DNA of 21,997 nt from an uncultured Porphyromonadaceae bacterium (GTDB lineage Bacteria > Bacteroidota > Bacteroidia > Bacteroidales > Muribaculaceae), in the NCBI GenBank assembly GCA_947177595.1, contig CAMWUZ010000006.1, positions 1-21,997 of the forward strand, given 5' to 3'. Below, one piece after another: positions 7,235-13,324 of this stretch. Both the position numbers and the translations under genes were made by a program. The notes beneath the pieces were generated by a model that had not been told where the DNA came from, did not search any database, and saw only the letters and a list, made by a program, of their open reading frames with translations. Positions within the stretch are counted from its first letter, which is position 1; the number at the start of each line of letters is the position of its first letter.

Positions 7235-7945
7235 ATGAATTACGCAATATTAGCCGGTGGACAAGGTTCACGATTTGTGAAAGACGGAGTGGACGTTCCC
7301 AAACCATTGGTCAAGATTTTGGGACGCACCATGCTCCAGCGTCTCATAGACTTATTCATGAATAATGATGCTGAGCGTATCACTGTTTCAGCCAATGCCA
7401 ATATGCCGGTACTTCTTGAAGCACTTGAACAGTGTGTAAAAAGCGGATTCCCGGTTGAAATACGACCCATCGTTACAGATAACTCATTCACAAGCTTGCA
7501 GAATGCGTGCCATGATCTTGGCGACAAATTCATAGCCACCACTGTTGACGCAATGTTTATTAACCGTGAATTTGGTGACTTTGTCAATACATTCGAAAAT
7601 ATGAAATCTCACGATGATGTATTGATGGGTCTCACACGATTTGTTGATGATCCTTCTCCTCTATATGCCGATATAGATTCAAACGGTCTTGTTATAGATT
7701 ACCGATATGGTGGAGTTCCTTTTGAATCCGGTACCATAGTATCTGCCGGTATTTATGGATTGACTCCTCAGAGCTTCAAGGCAGTTGAGAATGTTTGTCC
7801 GGTTCCTGCTTCACTAAGCGATTTTCAACGCATCCTCGCATCTGAGACACCTGTCAATGTTAAAGTCTTCGAGTTCTCCAAGGCATTTGATGTGGATTGT
7901 GTTCACGATGTCAGTGTTGCCGAACAGTTTCTTTCAGCATACTAA
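7235..7945 (+). CDS. Nucleotidyltransferase (NTP_transferase family), possible cytidylyltransferase for a lipid head group
   Basis: A 236-residue nucleotide-sugar-pyrophosphorylase-type enzyme. The N-terminus LAGGQGSRF (residues 6-14) is the nucleotide-binding loop, followed by PKPLVKILGRTML with the conserved lysine K23; D105 in TTVDAMF fits the metal-binding position. The protein is shorter than most sugar-nucleotide synthases and lacks a left-handed beta-helix domain. The next gene, 13 nt downstream, encodes a CDP-alcohol phosphatidyltransferase, so I infer that this enzyme makes the CDP-activated alcohol (as in the inositol-phosphate cytidylyltransferase/phosphatidyltransferase pairs) for use by its neighbour. 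A role in sugar nucleotide or molybdenum cofactor synthesis is less likely in this context. Confidence 0.75.
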   Translation: MNYAILAGGQGSRFVKDGVDVPKPLVKILGRTMLQRLIDLFMNNDAERITVSANANMPVLLEALEQCVKSGFPVEIRPIVTDNSFTSLQNACHDLGDKFIATTVDAMFINREFGDFVNTFENMKSHDDVLMGLTRFVDDPSPLYADIDSNGLVIDYRYGGVPFESGTIVSAGIYGLTPQSFKAVENVCPVPASLSDFQRILASETPVNVKVFEFSKAFDVDCVHDVSVAEQFLSAY

Positions 7946-7958
7946 TTACATTAAAGTT

Positions 7959-8879
7959 TTGAAATCAATCATTGCTGAATATAAAAGCACTCTAAAATCC
8001 AAAGACACCGAGGAGCATGTTGATTTGTTCTTTTATCGTCCAATCGGATTTATCTGGGCTAAATTTTTTGAGGCTATTGGAATTACACCTAATGTAGTTA
8101 CTGTAATATCCATTTTTTTAGGAGTGGGAGGAGGTATTCTTCTTTATCCGGAAAATTTTACTATAAACATTATAGGTATTCTTCTCATTATCGGGGCTAA
8201 TTCATATGACAGTGCTGACGGACAATTGGCAAGAATGACCGGACAGTTCTCCAAACTCGGTAGAATTCTTGACGGGATAGCGGGTGATTTCTGGTTTGCT
8301 GCTATTTATCTCGCAATCATTTTCAGATGCAGTGGCGGTAATAATATTTTTCACATTCCCACTTTGTCTGTCTGGCTATTGATGATTGCAGCGGCTGCCA
8401 GTCATATGTACCAGGCAGCTATTGCAGACTATTTCCGACAATTACATCTGTTTATTTTGAAAAATTCAGGCAAAGCTGAATTTGATACTGTTGAAAACCT
8501 GGAGAAGCAAATTGAAGAAGATAAAAATAACGGTAAGAACTTATTTAGTAGATTCATCAACAGATTATATCTCACTTACACCAAAGTCCAGTGGCTTGGG
8601 AACAGTAATTTGAGAAAACTCATGCCCTTGATTGAAACAACGCCCATTGAACCGAGACTAAGGGAAACATTTTTAACCAAAAGTCGGGAACTCTGCAAAT
8701 GGGAAAATTTCCTCACTTTCAACTGGCGTTCATTCTTTCTTTTTGCTGCCATTCTGGTTGATATGCCACTCCTGTATCCCATTGCAGAACTCACACTTTT
8801 CAATTTAGTAGTTATTTCCCTCAAATGGCAGCACAACTGTATGTGTCAGCAGATTGTTGACAATTGCACGATAAAATAA
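7959..8879 (+). CDS. CDP-alcohol phosphatidyltransferase
   Basis: Inner-membrane enzyme that joins a CDP-activated alcohol to a second alcohol, typically in phospholipid synthesis. From the TTG start at 7959 it has 306 residues. The signature is D84-S-A-D87-G-Q-L-A-R92, eight residues, G101-R-I-L-D105 and then D110, but D105 and D110 are separated by four residues instead of the usual three. Hydrophobic helices lie around residues 43-62, 66-82, 105-125 and near the C-terminus; a charged loop follows residue 150. The open frame extends upstream into the previous gene, but that part looks like out-of-frame coding; the TTG gives a normal N-terminus (KSIIAEYKSTLKSKDTEEHVDLFFYRP) 13 nt after the previous stop. 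Substrate unknown. Confidence 0.8.
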   Translation: MKSIIAEYKSTLKSKDTEEHVDLFFYRPIGFIWAKFFEAIGITPNVVTVISIFLGVGGGILLYPENFTINIIGILLIIGANSYDSADGQLARMTGQFSKLGRILDGIAGDFWFAAIYLAIIFRCSGGNNIFHIPTLSVWLLMIAAAASHMYQAAIADYFRQLHLFILKNSGKAEFDTVENLEKQIEEDKNNGKNLFSRFINRLYLTYTKVQWLGNSNLRKLMPLIETTPIEPRLRETFLTKSRELCKWENFLTFNWRSFFLFAAILVDMPLLYPIAELTLFNLVVISLKWQHNCMCQQIVDNCTIK

Positions 8880-8882
8880 TCT

Positions 8883-8912
8883 TTGCTAATATAAAGAGAT
8901 GTTTTATCTTTA
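8883..8912 (+). promoter_or_regulatory. Probable promoter of the SufT-like gene (TTG-N19-TATCTTTA)
   Basis: TTG at 8883-8885, a 19-nt spacer and TATCTTTA at 8905-8912, one base off TAnnTTTG. The gene starts 22 nt downstream. Confidence 0.45.
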
Positions 8913-8934
8913 CAGCGCTAAATAGTTTACCAAT

Positions 8935-9258
8935 ATGATTACTCCTGAAGAAAAACTCCATTTAGAGGAAGAAACGGTGAGAATGCTGAAAACCGTATTT
9001 GACCCGGAGATTCCAGTTGACATATATAGCCTCGGTCTGGTATATAAAATTGACATCGACGATGATGCGAATCTGAAGGTCGATATGACACTCACGGCGC
9101 CTAATTGTCCGGCGGCGGACTTTCTTGTTGATGATGCAAGAATCAAACTTGAAAGTATTGAGGGGATTAAATCAGTGGACATACGTATCGTATTTGAACC
9201 TGAATGGAATAAAGACATGATGTCCGAAGAAGCAAAACTTGACCTTGGTTTCCTTTGA
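8935..9258 (+). CDS. MIP18/DUF59 family iron-sulfur cluster assembly factor (SufT-like)
   Basis: A 107-residue single-domain protein of the MIP18 (DUF59) family, which helps deliver iron-sulfur clusters to target proteins. Visible signatures are FDPEIPVDIYSLGLVYKI (from residue 22), MTLTAPNCPAADFL with the conserved Cys58, and IVFEPEWNKDMMSEEAKLDLGF at the C-terminus. It has no attached Mrp-type ATPase domain and no suf genes lie nearby. The gene for LpxH starts 14 nt downstream, so the two probably share a transcript, though no functional link is obvious. Confidence 0.9.
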   Translation: MITPEEKLHLEEETVRMLKTVFDPEIPVDIYSLGLVYKIDIDDDANLKVDMTLTAPNCPAADFLVDDARIKLESIEGIKSVDIRIVFEPEWNKDMMSEEAKLDLGFL

Positions 9259-9272
9259 TTCAAATAAATTAG

Positions 9273-10028
9273 ATGCGAGATAAATCATACTTCATTTCAG
9301 ATATTCATCTCGGGGCAAGGTGCATAAGTGACCCCAAGGCACACGAATGCACAATTGTCAGATGGTTGGAGAGTATTGAATCAGATGCCCTTAACCTTTA
9401 TCTGCTCGGTGACATTCTTGACTATTGGTATGAATATCGGGAGGTAGTGCCCAGAGGATTCGTCCGTTTTTTCGGTGCACTTGCGCGACTCGCTGATAGA
9501 GGAGTAAACATAGTTTGGTTTAAAGGCAATCATGATATTTGGATTTTTGACTATATCCCCACTGAAATAGGAGTGACTGTGGTTGACGGAGCTTTTGACA
9601 CTGTCATTGACGGTAAACGTTTTTTCATGGAGCATGGTGATGGTGTTGGAGAAACAAGAGCATCATATCGTAGAATGAGAGCTATATTCCGCAACCGCAC
9701 CTGCCAGAAAATTTTTTCAGCAATCCATCCCAGATGGACAGTGCCTTTTGCCCACAAATGGTCATCCCATAGCCGGGCAACCACGACTGATACGCTCATC
9801 AATCTCCCGGACGATCACAAACTTGTAACATTTGCAAAAAACTACGAGCAAACTCATCCACACGTAGATTATTTTGTTTTCGGTCATCTCCACATACCGG
9901 TAAAGCGGGAGATTTTACCAAATAGCCAACTGATTGTGTTGGGAGACGCATTTACCAACATGACCTACGGATATTTTGACGGAAAAGATTTTTTCATTGA
10001 CAAAATTGAGGCAAAAATAGCCAATTAA
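9273..10028 (+). CDS. lpxH: UDP-2,3-diacylglucosamine diphosphatase (LpxH-type metallophosphoesterase)
   Basis: Calcineurin-like phosphoesterase that cleaves UDP-2,3-diacylglucosamine to lipid X and UMP in Lipid A synthesis, at the cytoplasmic face of the inner membrane. The 251 residues match the family. Metal ligands are visible in order: D10 and H12 in SDIHLG, D47 in LLGDILDYW, N86 and H87 in KGNHD, H121 in MEHGDG, H205 and H207 in FGHLHIP. The GDILDYWYEY and HGDGVG signatures point to LpxH/LpxH2 rather than a generic phosphodiesterase. It lies 14 nt after the SufT-like gene. No clear terminator follows. Confidence 0.87.
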   Translation: MRDKSYFISDIHLGARCISDPKAHECTIVRWLESIESDALNLYLLGDILDYWYEYREVVPRGFVRFFGALARLADRGVNIVWFKGNHDIWIFDYIPTEIGVTVVDGAFDTVIDGKRFFMEHGDGVGETRASYRRMRAIFRNRTCQKIFSAIHPRWTVPFAHKWSSHSRATTTDTLINLPDDHKLVTFAKNYEQTHPHVDYFVFGHLHIPVKREILPNSQLIVLGDAFTNMTYGYFDGKDFFIDKIEAKIAN

Positions 10029-10172
10029 CATACTTTACCAAATCAGACAGATTGACACACATCAATTAATTGCATATAAATCAATAAATTAACCACACCA
10101 CCACAAAAAGTGAGTTATTAAACTCTGCTGCATAACATATAAATACTTTCTTTCTCCACGATATTTAGGTTA
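10029..10172. other. Intergenic, AT-rich, upstream of a candidate small RNA
   Basis: Part of a 564-nt stretch without a convincing protein gene (10029-10592). This section is AT-rich with a 10-bp palindrome CAATTAATTG (10063-10072). I see no terminator for lpxH and no gene. The remainder is described under the small RNA, the minus-strand ORF and the lipoprotein promoter. Confidence 0.4.
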
Positions 10173-10180
10173 TACCTTTG
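10173..10180 (+). promoter_or_regulatory. -7 promoter element (TACCTTTG) of candidate small RNA
   Basis: Exact match to TAnnTTTG. No TTG is present at the expected -33 distance, only T-rich sequence. No coding gene begins within 400 nt downstream, but a strong terminator lies 60 nt further on. Confidence 0.55.
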
Positions 10181-10186
10181 CATCAC

Positions 10187-10269
10187 AAACCTAAAACAAT
10201 CTTTTTTACCTTAACAAGCTATACCTATCAGAAAACTCATAAAAAGGAGCTATTGGTTAGCTCCTTTTT
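10187..10269 (+). ncRNA. Candidate small RNA between lpxH and the lipoprotein gene
   Basis: Inferred transcript of about 83 nt running from the predicted start (about 7 nt after the -7 box) to the terminator. It contains no ATG, so it is unlikely to encode a peptide from a standard start. The 5' half is A/C-rich and apparently unstructured, which could serve as a pairing region; the 3' end is the terminator hairpin. It does not resemble 6S RNA, tmRNA, SRP RNA or tRNA. Alternatively it is the early-terminated leader of the lipoprotein gene 320 nt downstream. Confidence 0.4.
10241..10269 (+). terminator. Intrinsic terminator
   Basis: Perfect 12-bp stem AAAAAGGAGCTA / TAGCTCCTTTTT with a 5-nt loop (TTGGT). 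The A-run and T-run on either side make it effective in both directions. Confidence 0.8.
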
Positions 10270-10285
10270 ATATTAAATGTTTTTC

Positions 10286-10456
10286 TCACCGAATAGACAC
10301 CTGTTCTATTTTTCCTGAAAATCCGACTACCTGCCGCCACTCACTTGCCATTGATTTCAGCTTTATGTATGTGGCAGTACCCAGAAAAAAGAATGCCAAC
10401 CGTACATAAATAAAGGAAGTCATCTTCCATGCCAAGTATAAGAGCAATGCATACAC
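10286..10456 (-). CDS. Doubtful small ORF, possible membrane peptide
   Basis: From a GTG preceded by AGAAGGA the minus strand reads 56 codons: a hydrophobic first half (ALLLYLAWKM, FIYVRLAFFFLGTATYI) and a polar second half with SEWRQVVGFSGKIEQVSIR. It ends 17 nt before the terminator at 10241-10269, which is bidirectional. I recognise no family. GTG starts and Shine-Dalgarno sequences are uncommon in this phylum, and AT-rich noncoding DNA often reads as F/L/Y-rich, so it may be chance or a gene remnant. Confidence 0.2.
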   Translation of the reverse strand: MYALLLYLAWKMTSFIYVRLAFFFLGTATYIKLKSMASEWRQVVGFSGKIEQVSIR

Positions 10457-10545
10457 TCCTTCTATTGGACTTCGTTATTTATTCTAAATCATCCAAAGTA
10501 TATTTTTTTAGAACTCATAAAACTTTTTCAGCCACTAATCAGTTA

Positions 10546-10553
10546 TAAGTTTA
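10546..10553 (+). promoter_or_regulatory. Possible -7 element of the lipoprotein gene (TAAGTTTA)
   Basis: One base off TAnnTTTG, 39 nt before the ATG; T-rich sequence but no TTG at -33. Weak. Confidence 0.35.
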
Positions 10554-10592
10554 GTGTTCAAAAAGTATCTATCAAAATTAAATTTCAAACAA

Positions 10593-11105
10593 ATGAAAGC
10601 ACTATTTATTTCAGCAGCTATTGCTGCAGTAGCAATTTTTTCAGCATGCAGCAGCTCTGAAAAGGCGCAGAAGGAGGAATCAACACTCGCTTCCAAAATT
10701 GAGAACTGCACTAACACCGATAGCCTCAAGGCATATGTAGAGCAGGCTAAAGAGTATGTTGTCAAACTCCAGAGCGAAGGAAAGATTGATGAAGCCAAGG
10801 CATTTCTTGAAAAGATTCAGCCTGTTGTTGATCAGAAAGCGCCCGCACTCGCAAGCACTTTCGCCACAGTGAAAGCTGCTGTAGAAAATTTCTCCGGCAA
10901 CGCTTCAGAAGCAGTTGACAGCGTTAAATCTGCTGTTTCCGACAGCATCACATCGAAAGTAGAGAGCGCTAAAGAAGCTATAAGCGACAAAGCCTCTGAA
11001 TCTGTTGAAAAAGCTAAAGATGCCGCTGCTGATGCAGCACAGAAAGCTAAGGATGCGGCTGCTGACGCCGCTCAGAAGGCTGCTGACAAGATTAAAGGCC
11101 TCTAA
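10593..11105 (+). CDS. Lipoprotein with Ala/Lys/Asp-rich LEA-like amphipathic repeats
   Basis: A 170-residue exported lipoprotein of unknown function. Residues 1-18 are a signal peptide and the lipobox F-S-A-C puts the acylated cysteine at residue 19, followed by SSSEKAQKEE. The middle part (residues 35-95) is helical. From about residue 100 the chain is a continuous amphipathic helix of Ala, Lys, Asp, Ser and Val, ending in two identical 11-residue units KAKDAAADAAQ (residues 140-150 and 151-161) and a partial third. This periodicity resembles LEA group 3 proteins and apolipoprotein-like helices. I chose the ATG at 10593; an in-frame GTG at 10554 would put a basic stretch before the signal peptide. 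It stands alone with its own terminator. A role in envelope stress or stalk-like spacing is speculation. Confidence 0.8.
   Translation: MKALFISAAIAAVAIFSACSSSEKAQKEESTLASKIENCTNTDSLKAYVEQAKEYVVKLQSEGKIDEAKAFLEKIQPVVDQKAPALASTFATVKAAVENFSGNASEAVDSVKSAVSDSITSKVESAKEAISDKASESVEKAKDAAADAAQKAKDAAADAAQKAADKIKGL
11010..11075 (+). repeat. Tandem 33-bp coding repeat (two units)
   Basis: Units 11010-11042 and 11043-11075 encode the same 11 residues (KAKDAAADAAQ) but differ at several third codon positions, so they are an old duplication held by protein-level selection, or converged. Confidence 0.85.
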
Positions 11106-11128
11106 TACAAAATATAGACATAAACCGC

Positions 11129-11160
11129 AAAGTGATGCCGCGTCGCGGCATCACTTTTTT
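11129..11160 (+). terminator. Intrinsic terminator after lipoprotein gene
   Basis: AAAGTGATGCCG / CGGCATCACTTT perfect stem around CGTCG, followed by a run of T. GC-rich centre; strong. Confidence 0.9.
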
Positions 11161-11194
11161 TATGCCCGAAAAACGCCCCTCACCAAAAATATAC

Positions 11195-11202
11195 TACCTT
11201 TG
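11195..11202 (+). promoter_or_regulatory. -7 promoter element of the polysaccharide operon (TACCTTTG)
   Basis: Exact match to TAnnTTTG 66 nt before the Wza-like gene; no TTG at -33. The leader (about 60 nt) contains a small inverted repeat ACCGA/TCGGT at 11205-11222. Confidence 0.6.
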
Positions 11203-11268
11203 TAACCGAAAGCCTTATCGGTGCAATAATCTACGGGAATTTCCGTTTTAACCGAAACTGCAGTTAAT

Positions 11269-12075
11269 ATGAAACGTTTCTCATTGCCAATCATCATACT
11301 TCTGGCTATTTTCGTATCTGCGTGCTCTACTCATAAAGCCCAGATGACATATCTTGCCGGACTACCGGAAGCAAACGAAGGCATCCTTGCCTCTACCGAA
11401 TATGCCATAAAATTAGTACCTGAGGATGAACTGGAAATTGTTGTCACCTCAACCGTGCCGGCTGCTACAGCCGAATACAACATTCCTGCGAGTAATGCAC
11501 AATATTCAGCCGGTCAAAACAGCATCATATCCACTACTGAGCAGCAGAAGTATATAGTTAATAAGAACGGCGACATTGACTTCCCTGTTCTTGGCACGAT
11601 ACATGTTGCCGGAATGACGACTACCGAGCTCAAAAATTATCTTACTTCACGAATTGAGGAAAATGTCAGAGACCCGAAAGTCAAGGTGAAACTTATCAAT
11701 TTCAAAGTAAATGTAATGGGAGAAGTAAGAAATCCACGCACTGTTGACGTGAAATCAGAACGATTTTCGATTTTCGACGCACTGGCTTCAGCCGGAGATA
11801 TGACCGAATACGGAAGAAGGGACAATGTAATTGTAATTCGCGAAACTCCGGAAGGGCTTGTTTACCGGAGGCTTAATCTTACTGATCCTGATGTAATATC
11901 CTCGCCATACTACTATCTGCAACAAAACGATGTAGTCATTGTTGATCCCACAAGAGTCCGTCAGGCAAATGCCCGCTACAACACAAACAACTCATATAAA
12001 TTATCTGTCATCTCAACTATTGTCAGTGCAGTCAGTGTAATTGCCTCTCTGGTAATAGCTCTTGTGGTACGATAA
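11269..12075 (+). CDS. Wza-like polysaccharide export lipoprotein (Poly_export/SLBB)
   Basis: Outer-membrane-directed component of a capsule or exopolysaccharide export channel. The 268 residues begin with a lipoprotein signal peptide; the lipobox V-S-A-C places the lipidated Cys at 19. The Poly_export domain covers about residues 45-155 (KLVPEDELEIVV ... GDIDFPVLGTIHVAGMT), followed by an SLBB domain (VNVMGEVRNPRTVDV ... ALASAGDMTEYGRRDNV). A C-terminal hydrophobic helix (about 246-267) follows, as in Bacteroidetes members. An insertion of about 25 Ser/Ala/Gln-rich residues (ATAEYNIPASNAQYSAGQ) lies inside the N-terminal domain. First gene of a five-gene operon; the next gene begins 13 nt after its stop. 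Confidence 0.92.
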   Translation: MKRFSLPIIILLAIFVSACSTHKAQMTYLAGLPEANEGILASTEYAIKLVPEDELEIVVTSTVPAATAEYNIPASNAQYSAGQNSIISTTEQQKYIVNKNGDIDFPVLGTIHVAGMTTTELKNYLTSRIEENVRDPKVKVKLINFKVNVMGEVRNPRTVDVKSERFSIFDALASAGDMTEYGRRDNVIVIRETPEGLVYRRLNLTDPDVISSPYYYLQQNDVVIVDPTRVRQANARYNTNNSYKLSVISTIVSAVSVIASLVIALVVR

Positions 12076-12088
12076 CATCACCCCTCAT

Positions 12089-13324
12089 ATGCTGAGAATC
12101 GACAGAATTTGTTCCATACTTTTCATTTTTGCGTTCGCTTTGTTGATTCCAAGCGTAAAATTTGCCACGTTCATAGATGAACTGATTGCTGGCTTGCTCG
12201 GAGCACTCGCGATAGCCGACTGCATCATAAACAGATCATGGCGCCGCTATACCCTCATGTGGATTATCATTGCCATTATGACCTTTTATGCCATATATTC
12301 TTTAATATTCCTCAACTACAATACACCTGCGGCTATAGCCACCGACTGGATAATTCAACTTAAACCATATATCCCTTTTGTTGTTTTCCTTGCTGTAAAA
12401 CCTACATTTTCAGGGAAACAGAAACAATGGCTCCGATACATAGCTATTTTTAACGCTATTATCTGCACACTCAGTTTCTTTATGCCTAAAGCATTTATGG
12501 CCACAGTTATGGGACACATCTCATACCCCGGCATTGTACTACTTATCTCTGCGCTTATATACGCTTTTACCGCCGAACACAACCGGCTATCAAAACCGGA
12601 TATTCTGGTAATCGTGACCATGCTTTCTGCGGGAATACTTTGTGGACGGTCTAAATATTTCGGTGAATTTGTCACAGCTATATTTTTCCTATTTTTCTAC
12701 AGAGCGTCAGCCTTCAAATATATGTCATTAAAAAGAAGAATTATAATCCTGACTGTCCCTCTTCTGGTAATGGCTGTAGGTTGGAGTAAATTCCGGTTTT
12801 ATTTCCTTACAGGCACGGCAACGACATATGATCCGGAGGTCATTGAATCTTTTGCACGCCCCGTGCTCTACGTTACGGGAGCACTCATTTTCATTAACAA
12901 TATCCCGTTTGGCAGTGGACTTGCGAGTTTTTGCTCCTGGGCATCGGCTGATCCCTATTCCTCTCTTTACCACGAATACGGTATAAGTTCCGTTTATGGA
13001 CTCTCGCCAACTGTTCCTGACTTTATTTGTGATGCCTTTTATCCTTCACTGGCGCAGTTCGGCATAGCCGGAACCATACTGTTCATTATATTCTGGATAT
13101 ATGTGGCACGCTTATTAAAAAAAGTAATCCGACAAAATCCCCAAGACAATAGAATACTGTTTGCCTGCGGGTGGATTATAATATTAACAATTTTGATAGA
13201 AAGCATAGCATCCACTACTTTTGTGCAAACTTCAGGCATGTGCGCCATGATGCTGCTTGGAGCGATTTGTTCCACCGCATACCCCTCTGTCATTCAGCTA
13301 AAGAAACAGGAAAATGAAAACTAA
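12089..13324 (+). CDS. O-antigen ligase/polymerase-like membrane protein (Wzy/WaaL type)
   Basis: Multi-pass inner-membrane protein of 411 residues with about ten to twelve helices. The periplasmic region contains the block RPVLYVTGALIFINNIPFGSGLASF (from residue 257), which matches the R...W/Y..A...I...P..G.G...F pattern of the Wzy_C/O-antigen ligase superfamily. In a cluster with Wza and Wzc homologues, repeat-unit polymerase is the likelier role than Lipid A ligase. The ATG at 12089 is 13 nt after the previous stop; a TTG at 12062 would overlap the upstream gene. The 3' end overlaps the next gene by 11 nt. Confidence 0.75.
   Translation: MLRIDRICSILFIFAFALLIPSVKFATFIDELIAGLLGALAIADCIINRSWRRYTLMWIIIAIMTFYAIYSLIFLNYNTPAAIATDWIIQLKPYIPFVVFLAVKPTFSGKQKQWLRYIAIFNAIICTLSFFMPKAFMATVMGHISYPGIVLLISALIYAFTAEHNRLSKPDILVIVTMLSAGILCGRSKYFGEFVTAIFFLFFYRASAFKYMSLKRRIIILTVPLLVMAVGWSKFRFYFLTGTATTYDPEVIESFARPVLYVTGALIFINNIPFGSGLASFCSWASADPYSSLYHEYGISSVYGLSPTVPDFICDAFYPSLAQFGIAGTILFIIFWIYVARLLKKVIRQNPQDNRILFACGWIIILTILIESIASTTFVQTSGMCAMMLLGAICSTAYPSVIQLKKQENEN

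Noticed and set aside
7857..7958. N-terminal extension of the CDP-alcohol phosphatidyltransferase
   Set aside because: This stretch overlaps the end of the nucleotidyltransferase in another frame and reads as low-quality protein; the TTG at 7959 gives a family-like N-terminus.
10187..10269. tRNA, 6S RNA or tmRNA in the long intergenic region
   Set aside because: No cloverleaf, CCA end, large central bubble or tag-peptide frame can be drawn; only the terminator hairpin is stable.
11010..11075. Two-unit 33-bp repeat as a mobile or CRISPR-type repeat
   Set aside because: The units are adjacent, in frame and differ at third codon positions, so they are coding repeats of the lipoprotein.
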